DNA from: Chrysaora quinquecirrha
Taxonomy: Eukaryota > Cnidaria > Scyphozoa > Semaeostomeae > Pelagiidae
Assembly: GCA_014526335.1 (NCBI GenBank)
Contig: JACTAT010000045.1
Coordinates: forward strand, 2,270,820 to 2,334,819
Direction of reading: 5' to 3'
DNA: 64,000 nt
The position numbers were made by a program, and so were the translations under genes. The notes under the pieces are model-generated. The model made no database searches. It was not told the origin of the DNA and saw only the letters and a list, made by a program, of their open reading frames with translations. Shown in pieces: positions 42,301 to 53,414 of the stretch. Each line of letters begins with the position of its first letter. Position 1 is the first letter of the stretch.

Positions 42301-45300
42301 ATATCAAGTTTTGATGCTCAAATCATATAAAGTATCTTAAATTTAAACTGAGTCCAATGTTTCTCTGTTCTAACTCCTTATCATAAATTTTCAAAACTTT
42401 CCATAAATCTGTCCTGCAAAATTCATTTTGTGAAGCATAAGTTTTGTAAATATCAATTGCACCATGCAAATAATGTATGAAAAGTTCTACTAAGTGGAAC
42501 CTAGGGAAACCTCTGTAAAATTAACATTTCCAAAGAGTTGAAAATAATTTTGTCCAAAAGTTCATTTCTTCATGAAAACATCAAACAACTCTTTATATAT
42601 TGGTGTAGTGAAGGGGGCAGGGAGAGACAAGAGTCCTCGGTGCCAAGTCATAGGGGGGCAAAATTAAAGTAAAATGTAAATTTAGGGATAACAAAATAAT
42701 TGACTTTAAATGTGACTAAAATGGAAAATAGAGTGTGCAACATTTGTGTTCGCTAATGGGTGCCAATAACAGTTGCTACGCCTCTGTTTTGGTTCTTTAA
42801 ATAATGTGTTTTAATACACTCTTTTTATATTGTATAATACAAACTTTTTAATTTGCAGGCGGGTTTCACATACAGAAAAGGCTTCCCTCTTCAAGAAGTA
42901 AAGTTCAGATAGAATAGGGACAAAAAATCAGAAAAACAAACCTTCCGAAGTTTTGGTTGTTTTCCTGATAAGCCAAGTTCCGCTTCCAAGTATGTCCTTG
43001 AAAACAAGAGATTTCAAAAGATTTAAACCACTTTTTAGTTATTTCAAAATCGGAATGGTAGAATCCCAAGAGGGGTGGAACTGAATTTGACAATAATCAT
43101 AGGCAAACAAAAAGACAGTTAAATTTACTGACCTAGTACCCATTTTGCAGTCCATAACAGATGGTGAATCAAGTCTGCAAGCAAATCTTGCATTTCTGTG
43201 TAAACTGTGACGACATGGGGTTAAGATCAAATAACCAATGCCCATGGGGCTACTAAATAGTAAACTGTAGGAATAGGGTTTGAAAGCGAAGGTGAAATGG
43301 TGTATTCAGCTTCAATGCACGCATTTTTTTATAAGCAACTTCGCTCTGGCCTAGTTAAAAAAGTTGCTTATTTTTGGACCTCTTATGGTCACTTTTAGTA
43401 GCAAAAGTTGCTTAGTAGTTGCATAATTTTAGCTGTATATTTTTTGCCCTAAGAATAATAGTAGGTACAGTACATATAGATGATAGAAAAGATTTGGAGT
43501 TATATAGCTTTTATGCTAGGTTTTTTCTTGTGTTACTATACGTTGCGTAAAGGTTTAGGCCTTCTACATCTTAGTTGCTTATAAGCGGTTGCTTATAAAA
43601 AAAACTGCGTGTAGACCTTTTCGATTAGGCTGCCAGGATTAAAATTTTTCAAAACTTCAAGATGACGAGTTCTCGATGCTAAAAATGTGCAAAGCTCGAC
43701 GCATAAAAATGACTGGGGATGAAACTTTTCACCCTGACTTGTCAAAGCCCTTATAAAATCGTAAAATTTGAACGCTCATAAAATCAATAATACGAGCCTA
43801 AGGATAGTGAAACTTTGCACCTAGACTAAATTTCTGCTGCTCATTACGAATTTGGTATCGAAAACTCTGTATCTCACAACAGAGGTTTCCGCAAAAGATG
43901 GCCGCGTTTCTGTCAACCCCTTGTTTTTCATAAGGTTTTGCGAAGGGAATTCTGGGAATAATTTCCTTAGCTATAAATTCAACGCCTGCAGCTATGTAAA
44001 ATACGTAACTAAGGAAATTATTCCCAGAATTCCTTTAAAAAATCCTTAATGAAAACAGTAGGCAAAAACGGCCATCTTTTGCAGAAGCGTCTATTGTGAA
44101 AATTTCCATAATCTCAGCCTTCTGTCCAAAAGGTCTATGGCTAAGATCTCAGAAGTGAACTAACAAAGCCTTGGCCCTGGTTGTGCTGCTACCCCGGCTC
44201 AGGCTCTAACCCCAAACTCACTAAGCTCTCAACACCACAAGCTGGATTAAACCACAAAGCTCATAGCACCTTCATTATTATTGTACATGTTATTGGTTTC
44301 GAAATTGTCTATAGTTGGGCTGTAGCAATTGAATTTAGAATTTTGCAAGAATCTGTCAAAATCTTTGCTTCAAAAAAATCAATTTTTAAAAAAAATGCCA
44401 AGAGCTTTTAAATGGTCATTTATGATAGGCATAATTCATGTTTCTGCATTACAAGCATCAGCTGTATGACATTGGAAAAATCAACATTTGCATAATTTCG
44501 GAAAATAATGGGAAAAGGATACAACTACCCTCACTTTCTATCTGCCCTTTATATTCAGGCACATATGGCCTAAGAACGTCATTCATTAGTTTGGTTAGGC
44601 ATTCCACTTCAGTACATGCAGCTTTCTTCAGAATTGTCCCCTTTTCTCCTGCTTTGAATGCACCTTAGACAAAGAAGGTTAACCAAGATTAAACAAAGTT
44701 ATAACAACAAATAAAATCCATGTTACTACAAAGATTATCTCTATAGTCGATTGTTTAAATAATAATCACAAAAGATGGACAATGACTGGGTCTTACTTTT
44801 AAAAAAATCAACTAATACACATAATTTCTGAATATGAAACATAATACATCATTGGAAGAAGGATCCAAGATAAATTAATCTTATGAGACCCATTCTAAAT
44901 TCTAATCCCTGAATGAAATTTCAAGGCTTAATTTCAAATGAATTCTGATCACCATAGGAAAGCATCTCGAAAATAAAGGCTCCACTATTTAACAAACATT
45001 AAGCTTTACTTTAACAAATGGCTTAAGCTGCAAGCTCAAGTTTTTAATTAAGAATCAATGAAGGAATCTCAGCTTGAGTTTCTTAATTCAATTTCACTAC
45101 ACCCTTTATACTGCAAAAAGTACAAATGTGTGCCTGTACAAGTGTATGTATAGTTGCTCTCATGCCTCAAGTCTTTTGATTAAATTATGGACAGGCAGTG
45201 CCTGTGAGAGGCTATGTACTCAGTGTGTTTCTTGTTTAGCTCAGTGAAGCTCTTGTTGCAACAGAAACGTGAAGCCACCCCCATTAATGTGCTTCGTTAC

Positions 45301-47478
45301 TTTGATAATGGATTCTTGCTGGATGCCACAATTTTGAACCATATTCATTCCATTTCACATAAATAAAATATTTTCATGGTTTTACTTATTCATGCCATGA
45401 TCAATATATTAATTACTTCATGTTGAAATTTAAATTCATGTCATGTAACATACCATCATGACCTGCAAGCTGAATCCAGGGATATTTCTTCTTGTAGCTT
45501 TGCACAAATGGTGACCAGTGAATTGCTTTTCTGACTTTACCCCAAAGATTTGCCTAGGATGAAGATATATTTATGGATAACGCATTAAAAACGAACAATT
45601 TTAGGAGAATATTCAGACACAACTGATTTCGGCTTATTTCATGAGAATAGACGCTTTCGATGAAAGGTTGCTGGGATTGAAGTTTATCAAAATTTTAAGA
45701 TATCAAGTTTTTGATGCTCAAATCATATAAAGTATCTTAAATTTAAACTGAGTCCAATGTTTCTCTGTCCTAACTCCTTATCATAAATTTTCAAAAACTT
45801 TCCATAAATCTGTCCTGCAAAATTCATTTTTGTGAAGCATAAGTTTTGTAAATATCAATTGCACCATGCAAATAATGTATGAAAAGTTCTACTAAGTGGA
45901 ACCTAGGGAAACCTCTGTAAAATTAACATTTCCAAAGAGTTGAAAAATAATTTTGTCCAAAAGTTCATTTCTTCATGAAAACATCAAACAACTCTTTATA
46001 TATTGGTGTAGTGAAGGGGGGCAGGGAGAGACAAGAGTCCTCGGGTGCCAAGTCATAGGGGGGGGGGCAAAATTAAAGTAAAATGTAAATTTAGGGATAA
46101 CAAAATAATTGACTTTAAATGTGACTAAAAATGGAAAATAGAGTGTGCAACATTTGTGTCTGCCAATGGGTGCCAATAACAGTTGCTACGCCTCTGTTTT
46201 GGTTCTTTAAATAATGTGTGTTTAATACACTCTTTTTTTGATAAGAAACCTGTTTATAAGAAACTCAAACTTTCAGTACTCAACCCAAACTGATAAGAAA
46301 CTCGAGGTCTCAACAATCTTTAGAATAAGAAATATAGCATCCAGAAACAACCTTCTGTTACACCATAAGTGTCTATTTTACAAAAACAGCTGATGTAATT
46401 GTGAATTGTATTGCTTCTTCTATTTGTCAAATCTAAGTGTCAATTACCTACCTGTTTTGGCACTAGAAAATTTTGATCTCTAAAAAATGCTAAGAAACTT
46501 TCAGTACCAAAATTGTCCAAAACTAAGAAACTTTGAGTACTGAAAAAATCTTAGTTTCTTATTAAAAAAGTGAATTTCATGTGGGTTTGGAAATGTGGGA
46601 AAATTATGTGTCTAGGCTCGATTCTGAGGGGGGATCACCAGCAGGTGCCCCTGAACCATTTGCAAAGGAGGAATAAACAGGTCTTGATTTCCAAATTTGT
46701 CTGATACTAAATAGTTTTAGTTTTGAATATAATTTTGATAAAATGCCAATTTTATAATTAATCTATCAATGAATTGTTTGTTGTTTTTGTTTATAAGATT
46801 CAAAACCACACGCTTTACAAAAGCATGTTTTCTTTTGTAACTACATAAAGAAGGCTGGCAGGAAATATCCAATCAAAACAAAATCTTTAGAGTAAATTTG
46901 CTTTTCCAATGTACCCAATATGTTGGCAAACAACCTGAAATCTAAGCATATATTTGCATGGAAAAACGATTTTCTTTATCTTATACCTTTTTATTTGCAT
47001 TAAAACTGATTCCGGTTGAAGAATTATCATTTATCTCTGCATCTGATGAGCTATCTTCGATAGGCGCTGTATCAAAACTGCTCCAACTGCACAAACTCGA
47101 AGTTGAAACTTGCCTGATAACAGAACTATGATCTGACGTATTTTCATTTTCCAGGGACATTAGGCTAAGCTGATTTACTTCTAAATTAGGCCGATCTGTG
47201 CTGTTATCCATTAAGATTAAGTTTTTATCTGCGTTTTCGTGTGAGTTTCCTCTGCAGAGATTTTTCCGAAGTTGAGCGCTCTGGTTGCTCTGATCCTGTG
47301 AGTCTGTGTTTTGACCGACACTGGCAGGTGAATTCTCATTTATCCGTACAACAGGTAGATCATAAATCTCCTTGGGCAGTTTGATAAAAGGTGTCTGTAT
47401 ATCTTTCAAAGTCAATGAGACTTTGTCGTCTGTTTGCACATGGCGTCCATACTCAACATCACCGTCAAAGTTGGACAT
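33353..47478 (-). CDS. ITPK: Inositol-trisphosphate 3-kinase (complete, nine exons, with a duplicated exon block)
   Basis: It phosphorylates Ins(1,4,5)P3 to Ins(1,3,4,5)P4 in the cytosol, linking Ca2+ signalling to inositol phosphates. Exons on the minus strand: 47478-46987, 42154-42055, 41257-41123, 39735-39663, 39527-39473, 39093-38944, 38300-38199, 37531-37460 and 33553-33353; all joins keep phase, giving 459 residues. Exon 1 is a Ser/Asn-rich, low-complexity N-terminus. Exon 2 encodes the calmodulin-binding helix and start of the kinase ([25 protein letters not shown]). Later motifs: [18 protein letters not shown] (the PxxxDxKxG signature), [39 protein letters not shown] and [14 protein letters not shown]. 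The isoform (A, B or C type) cannot be told. Exons 2-5 are present twice: the alternative set at 45553-45454, 44663-44529, 43204-43133 and 42996-42942 has a 1-base deletion in exon 4. The exon set listed here is the intact one. Confidence 0.93.
34069..37122. mobile_element. 3.05-kb fold-back element with about 590-bp inverted arms
   Basis: The left arm 34069-34655 and right arm 36527-37122 are near-exact inverted copies, starting CAGGGAATTTTTGGCAACAT and carrying the same 61-codon open frame on opposite strands. The terminal CAGGG resembles hAT ends. The flanks tctaga/tctaaa are at best an imperfect duplication. The interior holds a 1-kb minisatellite and about 790 bp without a recognised transposase. 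Confidence 0.8.
34740..35735. repeat. Degenerate hexamer-based minisatellite (ggcata/ggtgta/ggcgaa)
   Basis: A 6-bp register (ggcata, ggtgta, ggcgaa, ggcaca, gatgaa) with higher-order periodicity runs for about 1 kb. The minus strand reads as Pro/Ser/Thr-Met repeats ([15 protein letters not shown]) in one frame and His/Leu/Cys repeats in another. The period explains these frames; no gene is implied. Confidence 0.9.
38042..38175. mobile_element. Half copy of the ACACCTTTTCAACTAAG element
   Basis: From aaaatcaacatcgtacaaac to cttagttgaaaaggcgtatt this matches the right half of the element at 8172-8587. It lies immediately downstream of ITPK exon 7, within about 25 bases of the donor site. Confidence 0.65.
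39849..40147. mobile_element. AAGCAAC-subfamily TIR element, in duplication copy 1
   Basis: Ends CACGCATTTTTTTATAAGCA and TGCTTATAAAAAAAACTGTG, with agttgctta repeated inside. The block ttaggccttctacatctta is homologous to gggccttctacatgta of the GGTTCCTT element at 1316. Its duplicate is at 43318-43612. Confidence 0.8.
40514..40705. mobile_element. Palindromic GCAAAAGATGGCCGCGTTT element
   Basis: Left gcaaaagatggccgcg and right cggccatcttttgc match inversely, as do gggaattctgggaataattt and its complement further in. The open frame spanning it is a product of the palindrome. Its duplicate is at about 43891-44082. Confidence 0.75.
40757..40868 (-). mobile_element. tRNA-derived SINE (family A), fragment
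   Basis: Contains ctaagatctcagaagtgaac and ctggttgtgctgctaccccg. Copy 2 of the duplication (44125-44262) preserves 29 more bases of the head region (caaactcactaagctctcaa). Confidence 0.55.
42828..46238 (-). pseudogene. Tandem duplication inside ITPK, copy 2 (exon set with a frameshift)
   Basis: This holds second copies of exons 2-5: 45553-45454, 44663-44529 (Asp to Glu before its last codon), 43204-43133 and 42996-42942. Splice sites are preserved. The exon 4 copy is 72 rather than 73 bases because one base of the GATTC/GACTTCGATTC region is missing, so the frame changes between ARFACR... and [13 protein letters not shown]. The intact block would be 363 bases, 121 codons, starting and ending in phase 0, so it could be inserted in frame without the deletion. 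As written it cannot be translated together with the rest. It may be a decaying duplicate, or an assembly artefact joining two haplotypes. Confidence 0.8.
46228..46572. mobile_element. AAGAAAC-subfamily TIR element in ITPK intron 1
   Basis: Ends CACTCTTTTTTTGATAAGAA and TTCTTATTAAAAAAGTG, with agaaactttcagtac and agaaactttgagtactga inside. It closely matches 21277-21654. The duplication boundary of copy 2 falls inside its left end. Confidence 0.75.
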
Positions 47479-49003
47479 TCTCTCTCTGTAATCCCTCCTA
47501 GTCCCGCAAGCAGCTTCTTTTCAACTAGCTTCTAGCCAAATAATTAACAATAAAAACAGTAAAACTCAAATATTACACATAATTCTTTGTTATTTACTGT
47601 TAACCAAGCTTACAGGCTTTCAAAGAAACAATAAAAATATGTAAAACCAAAGCTTTACTCTGTTTTCATTTCACACGCCATCAACTAATCTCAAGCAAAA
47701 TAACAAACAACCTCGATTTCGAACAGGAAAGAGGGCGGGGGCGTTCGGGGGTGATGAAACTACAACAATATGCCAGAAATTTGTTTTTTTTTTTATTGGA
47801 TTGGGTTACATTCTGTACATTGTCACGGAAGCCATACACATTCTTCCATATTTAATCCACTGATCCCTAAAAAGTCTTTATTCCTTTGCTTTTCTTTGCA
47901 TTCTTACCTTGCCAAGTTTGTACACACTGCAAGACCGTAAAATAATTTTTAACGATCCATACACTCTTTTAACCCCCGTCGTATAAAGTCAGCAAACATT
48001 CCGCTCGGTGGACCTTGCAAATACAGAAGGTCCCGAGTAACAACACAAACGCTGTCGCGTCCAGTGGCGTACCCAAAGGGGGAATAGGGGGGTCCAGAAT
48101 ATGGTCCTCGAGATTTGTCCAAAAACGTTGTAAAACTCCTGGGGGCAGAAAGGGCGCTTCCCCGCAACTGCGAGAGTTTGAAAGGCGTGGTCTGAAAATT
48201 TTTCTCCAAGATCCCCCCAGTTCCACTACTTTAGACCTGGATACGCCACTGGATCGTGTCCCAGTCTCTTATAACGGGAACATGAATTTTGATCATCAAG
48301 ACCACCGGGATAATTTTTGTAGCGGGAAGGCATGGGGTGAGCGGAAAAGCATTTCAGTGCGCATGGACAGTTAGCCCCTCAACGCTGATTCGTTGAAGAG
48401 AAACCATTTTTCTTTTGTTTAAAACAAAAGGGCAATGATCACGTCTCCCATACAATCAAGGGGAACATTCTTCAGAAACATTTCCCATTTCATCGCATCG
48501 CATTGTGTCCTCGTCGTTCCGGACGTTTACGATTGTATAGGAACATCAACATCGTCTTCGCGACGATATGGATGGAAACGCGGCTTTGCGTGCGCGCCTC
48601 TTCGCCTCTATACAAGACATTATTCTGAACAAACTGTTGCGTGAGTAACTGCAAGTTAATACAGTCAACATTCCCTGGTCAACACCCTTTCACATCATAC
48701 CCTGGAGATAAGAACTTAAACATCGTCAACATTTCCAGATACGTAAACAATATTCAGTTATCGTGTGACATTCGTCACGTAAGACACCCCCCAGTAACGA
48801 CCCCGCTGGCCATTGCACATACGGCGGGGAAAATTCCAAAATCATACATTTTCAACGGCGATCACAAAAATAACGGCGGTGGGGAAGAGAAAACTTCGGC
48901 GGAGAAAAAAGCAAGATAATGTTTTTGCGAAACCCCTGACTTATTGAAAGTGATCGAAGCACGTTCTTTCTGGTCGTCTTGTCCAATGCTGTTCGACGGT
49001 TTA
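47479..49003. other. Upstream region of ITPK without recognised genes
   Basis: Presumably this includes the ITPK promoter and 5' UTR next to the start at 47478. A 190-bp TIR element lies at 48062-48251. The small ORFs overlap each other on both strands and lack family resemblance. Confidence 0.5.
48062..48251. mobile_element. CAGTGGCGTA TIR element, 190 bp
   Basis: It begins CAGTGGCGTACCCAAAGGGG and ends GGATACGCCACTG. A degraded relative lies at about 54040-54280 (gcgtacccaaaggggaaaat), and the same terminal words bound the 1120-bp element at 62643-63762. Confidence 0.75.
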
Positions 49004-49385
49004 CACGCATTTTTTTTATAAGGAGGTGCTTTATAAGGAAGGCAGTACTCAGGCTGGCAAAAACTTAAGGAATTTCTAGTACTGGACCGGAGACTACTAA
49101 GGAATCTGACTTTTTCTTTAACTTAGCATTTCGATTAAAAAAATGAAGTTTTGAATTAACAGAGCAAGCAATACTTATCGCCAATGGTTTTCAATCAGTA
49201 TTCATTTCTACTCGTCTTCTGAAACCTTTATGACCTATGTTTCCTTGACCATTGGTTGTTTTTAAGAATCACAAAGTAAGAAATTAAGGAATTGCTAAGG
49301 AATATTGAGTACTCAATTTTCACCATCAGTTAAGGAATTTTCAGTACTGACCCTGAGCCGAACTTCCTTATAAAAAAAATGCGTG
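49004..49385. mobile_element. CACGCATTTTTTTTATAAGG TIR element, AAGGAA subfamily
   Basis: A 382-bp element with ends CACGCATTTTTTTTATAAGG and CCTTATAAAAAAAATGCGTG. Taaggaat and cagtact/agtactga recur inside. Confidence 0.8.
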
Positions 49386-50009
49386 TGATGATGATAAATC
49401 ACGAGTTTCTTACCCAAAACAATGTTTTTCGAAAATTGGACATACCTGATGCATGACTTTTATTGTTTCGGCCACCAAACCCCTCTCCCCAGCTAAAAGG
49501 TATCGTTAATTTGCGGAATAAAAGAATAACATAAGCGGGGAATTGAACTTTGGGAAAACCAAACCAGGAGACAAGGCGTGGAAGATTTTAGGTCAAACCT
49601 GGCGGTGAAAAATTTTTTGGCAGGTCATCATTTTACCTTGGCGGGGAAGCATTTCCGCGTGGTCGTTACTGAGGGGTGTCGTAAGGGACAGGCGACTAAA
49701 AATAATGTCGCAACTAGCAAAAACACCAACTTGTATCTCGGCCATTTGGAACCTTCTTCAGCTCAGCACCATGCAAACACGTTTTTTATACGGTACATTG
49801 GGTCGCTGGAGGCGTCAAAATGAGGCTGAAAGTACCTTAGGTTCCTTGTCGTGGGGTTGTCTTGTTATATTTTTGAATACTAATTTTTACAGCAAATCCA
49901 TTTAAAATTGCTCCGTTTTCATAAATGAAGTTTTTTTTAGGGAAGTTCGATGGGAAATTCGGTTGTTTAGTTGTAGAAACCGTCTTTTCTTGAAAAAAGT
50001 TATTCCGAC

Positions 50010-51280
50010 TTTTCATCAGAGGACATTTATTCAACGGGCAACCCTAAACAAGAGACAAATACTTCTATCCCAAGTGTCTTTTCTTTGCAAAAATAAACCT
50101 CCATACAGAAGACACCCTCTACAAAGGATGCCCCTACTTTCGGTTTACCAAAAGACCTACAGTGGAACCTCCATTAACGGACACCTCTATTCAACGGCTA
50201 ACCCTAAACAAGAGACAAATACTTCTATCCCAAGTGTCTTTTCTTTGTAAAAATAAACCTCCATACAGCAGACACCCTCTACAAAGGATGTCCCTACTTT
50301 TGGTTCACCAAAAGACCTACAGTGGAACCTCCATTAACGGGCAACTCTATTCAACGGGCAACTCTAAATAAGAGACAAATACTTCTATCCCAAGGGTCTT
50401 TTCTTTGCAAAAAATATCATACAGCAGACACCCTCTACAAAGGATGCCCCAACTTTTGGTTTACCAAAAGACCTACAGTGGAACCTCCATTAACGGACAC
50501 CTCTATTCAACGGGCAACTCTGAATAAGAGACAAATACTTCTATCCCAAGGGTCTTTTCTTTGCAAAAATAAACCTCCATACAGCAGACACCCTCTACAA
50601 CGGATGCCCCTACTTTAGATTTACCAAAAAACCTGCAGTGGAACCTCCATCAACATACACCTCTATTCAACGGGCAACTCTGAACAAGAGACAAATACTT
50701 CTATCCCAAGGGTCTTTTCTTTGCAAAAATAAACCTCCATACAGCAGACACCCTCTACAACTGATGCCCCTACTTTAGGTTTACCAAAATACCTACAGTG
50801 GAACCTCCACCAACAGACACCTCTATTCAACGGGCAACTCTGAATAAGAGACAAATACTTCTATCCCAAGTGTCTTTTCTTTGCAAAAATAAACCTCCAC
50901 ACAGCAGACACCCTCTATAACGGATGCCCCTACTTTAGGTTTACCAAAAAACCTGCAGTGGAACCTCCACCAACAGACACCTCTATTCAACGGGCAACTC
51001 TGAACAAGAGACAAATACTTCTATCCCAAGGGTCTTTTCTTTGCAAAAATAAACCTCCATGCAGCAGACACCCTCTACAACGGATGCCCCTACTTTAGAT
51101 TTACCAAAAAACCTGCAGTGGAACCTCCATCAACATACACCTCTATTCAACGGACATCTCTGATCGACAGACAAATATTTCTATCCCAAAGGTCATTTCT
51201 TGGCAAAAATAAACCTCAATATAGCGGGCACTACTCTACGACGACAATTTGGCCCTCAGGTGTCTTTTGAATAGAGGTCT
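50010..51280. repeat. Tandem array, 160-bp unit, about eight copies
   Basis: The phrase cagtggaacctcc starts at 50160, 50320, 50476, 50636, 50796, 50956 and 51116, a 160-base period (one unit is 156). Each unit carries ctctattcaacgggcaac, gagacaaatacttctatccc and gcagacaccctctacaa. Phrases such as aacctccattaacggacacc resemble transposon termini, so the array may derive from a DNA element. Confidence 0.92.
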
Positions 51281-51879
51281 TACTGTAAAGTGGTTTGGTT
51301 AGTTCCTACAGGCAATGCTGCGTGCGCGGCCGCCAGAATTTCCTTGAACCGTTGCGTGAGTCACTACGATGTGAGTACAACTGCAGAAATAACCCTTTCA
51401 ACAACGATATTAGCCAAGAGATAAGAGCTTCAACATTTCCAGGTAGGTTGAGCAATATTCAGTCATCGTGTGACTTTTGTCACGCAAGTAAAGATGATGC
51501 GGCGCAGCAAAAATTAGTTTTTAACGCTGGCTTTTCGGACGTGTGCCTAGAACCAGGAACGACCAGGAAGGACGCCTAAACAAAGAAACGCAAACATGTA
51601 TATTTGAACCATAGAAATGATTGAAACAAAACACGTGTTGTAATTTTTGGACGGGTAAAGAGGGGCAAAAATTTCTTTTTCTTTTTCGCCCCCCTTGGCT
51701 TCGTGGCTGAATATGGACAGTCAGTTATTACAGATGAAAATGAATCTTTTTGCATTTTACTGATACACAGTTCTTCGATCATCCATTTCTCTATTTTCAT
51801 ACTATTAAATTGCATCCCATCTTCAAAGTGTAGTATAGAGGCTAGCAACAGCAAAATTTGGAGTTATCCTATAGCTTTT

Positions 51880-52285
51880 TATGCAACATAGCGCTAGAAC
51901 ACCTAGTATACACCAAAGAAATACCAATCAAGAACTACCATGTAATTGGTTTACCATATAGAGACTTTGTATTGAAAGTTAAACGGAAACCCCTCAATAA
52001 AATGCTTCACGTAATGAGTAACACTCCGTTGATATGTGACTTTATACGGCAAATGAATGGAAATAGCTTCTGTGTTGATAAATCCTCGATTTCTTGCAGT
52101 GATATAAATTATTTGAAATTTAAAATGTTGCTTAGGTTTTTCTCCTGTGGCACTATACGTTGTTTAAAATTTTAGGCCTTCTACATCTTGGTTGCTTATA
52201 AGCGGTTGCTTATAAAAGGTTAAGTTTTTGCCTATCCGAGTACTACCTTCCTTATAAAGCACCTGCTTATAAAAAAATGCGTGTA
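51880..52285. mobile_element. Two adjacent right-end fragments of the ...CTTATAAAAAA TIR family
   Basis: The first ends ggccttctacatcttggttgcttataagcggttgcttataaaa (about 52215; AAGCAAC type). The second ends taccttccttataaagcacctgcttataaaaaaatgcgtgt (about 52285; AAGGAA type). The first seems to have landed in the second, or the reverse. Confidence 0.5.
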
Positions 52286-52682
52286 AGCTAGAAAAGTGCA
52301 GAATCTGGCAAGACACAGGTGTACATCAAGTCTATCAACAGAAATAATGGATGATGACTGAGTCAGAAATAAGCAGAGGAATAATCTCACGCAAGAACAA
52401 TAAATTTAGACATAAAGACACAGTTGAAATGAAAATATCAAGAAAAGGATCAAAAACAACATCCTTCAGGAACCTTTCCTTAATCTGAGATAAAGCAGAC
52501 GGGAGTAATCTGTATAACATCACTGAGGAAATAACGTTGCACAAAGATATCAGCGCATCTCAGTTTGAATTCGGACTCGAGCAGGTGGGACTGAATATTT
52601 TATGAGAAAAACAAACAACATTCATTAGTCCTTGAACGAAAAATATTAAGTTTAACTTGAGAAGGCCTAGAAATTCAAAGCC

Positions 52683-53414
52683 ATGAATGACCCAAACATT
52701 ATTCAGTTCTTGTCATTGAGTTCTTCAGTTGCTCCTTGGGTCGTGATGAAGAAAGTTTGGAAGGGCCTAGCAGAAAAACACATTCTTGAAGGTGCTATGA
52801 AGGTTATCAGCTCGCAAGCAATGAAAATGCAGAGCCGATCACCACAAACCAAGCTACAGTTCACATCCAAAAGCGTCTGGAAACTGGATGAATACAGAAG
52901 TTTTGTGAATGGGAGTGCTCAGATAAAAACAACGAAAACCTGGCCTGTTATGGTTGATAAAATGGGGACATTTATCGTGGCAGCAACAGACTTTAAAAAC
53001 TTGCAAGTAGCAGAGAAAAACATTGCAGTTGAAATGATAACAAGCTCGACCGAGAATGAGAAGTGTTTTATTGCTGTTCGCTTAACAAACAGTGAAGATA
53101 ACCGAAGCAAACATGAACTAGAGGATAAACTACGGCAGGTTGTAAACGACATACTTTGCAAGGACTACGAGAATTTCATTGGCTACGTGTTATACAAAAG
53201 AATAGATGTGAATATGGATAATGATGATATTACGGATGAAAATGCCTTTGACTGGATAGCTGAGATTTTTATGAAAAGAAAAGACACTGGTTATTTAGAG
53301 AGAAATTTAGTTGACTGTACGCAGGAACTCTGTAATGACGCTATAGAACTGCAGTATGGGGTTTTTCAAGACGCTGGGGTCCTGTCAGGAAGGAAAGTCC
53401 CCGTTAACCTTTAA
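52683..53414 (+). CDS. Intronless 243-residue protein, not recognised
   Basis: A continuous ORF from a well-placed ATG (caaagccATGA) to TAA at 53414, far longer than neighbouring chance ORFs and with even amino-acid use. It has no signal peptide and no clear membrane segment. Residues about 90-200 look like an alpha/beta domain (KMGTFIVAATDFKNLQVAEK, NIAVEMITSS, CFIAVRLTNSED, KLRQVVNDILCKDYENFIGY). The C-terminus is acidic, then ends SGRKVPVNL. A single-exon gene among multi-exon neighbours may be a retrocopy or a lineage-specific gene. I do not recognise a family. Confidence 0.6.
   Translation: MNDPNIIQFLSLSSSVAPWVVMKKVWKGLAEKHILEGAMKVISSQAMKMQSRSPQTKLQFTSKSVWKLDEYRSFVNGSAQIKTTKTWPVMVDKMGTFIVAATDFKNLQVAEKNIAVEMITSSTENEKCFIAVRLTNSEDNRSKHELEDKLRQVVNDILCKDYENFIGYVLYKRIDVNMDNDDITDENAFDWIAEIFMKRKDTGYLERNLVDCTQELCNDAIELQYGVFQDAGVLSGRKVPVNL

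Larger units (their letters stand above)
39359..42827. repeat. Tandem duplication inside ITPK, copy 1 (intact exons 2-5)
   Basis: A direct repeat of 3.4-3.5 kb, copy 2 beginning at 42828. Divergence is low but clear: single-base changes, about 88 bases (40231-40318) absent from copy 2, and about 29 bases near 40845 absent from copy 1. Each copy holds four ITPK exons, an AAGCAAC-type TIR element, a palindromic element and SINE remnants. The right junction falls in the sequence tacactcttttta, the end of a TIR element. Confidence 0.93.
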
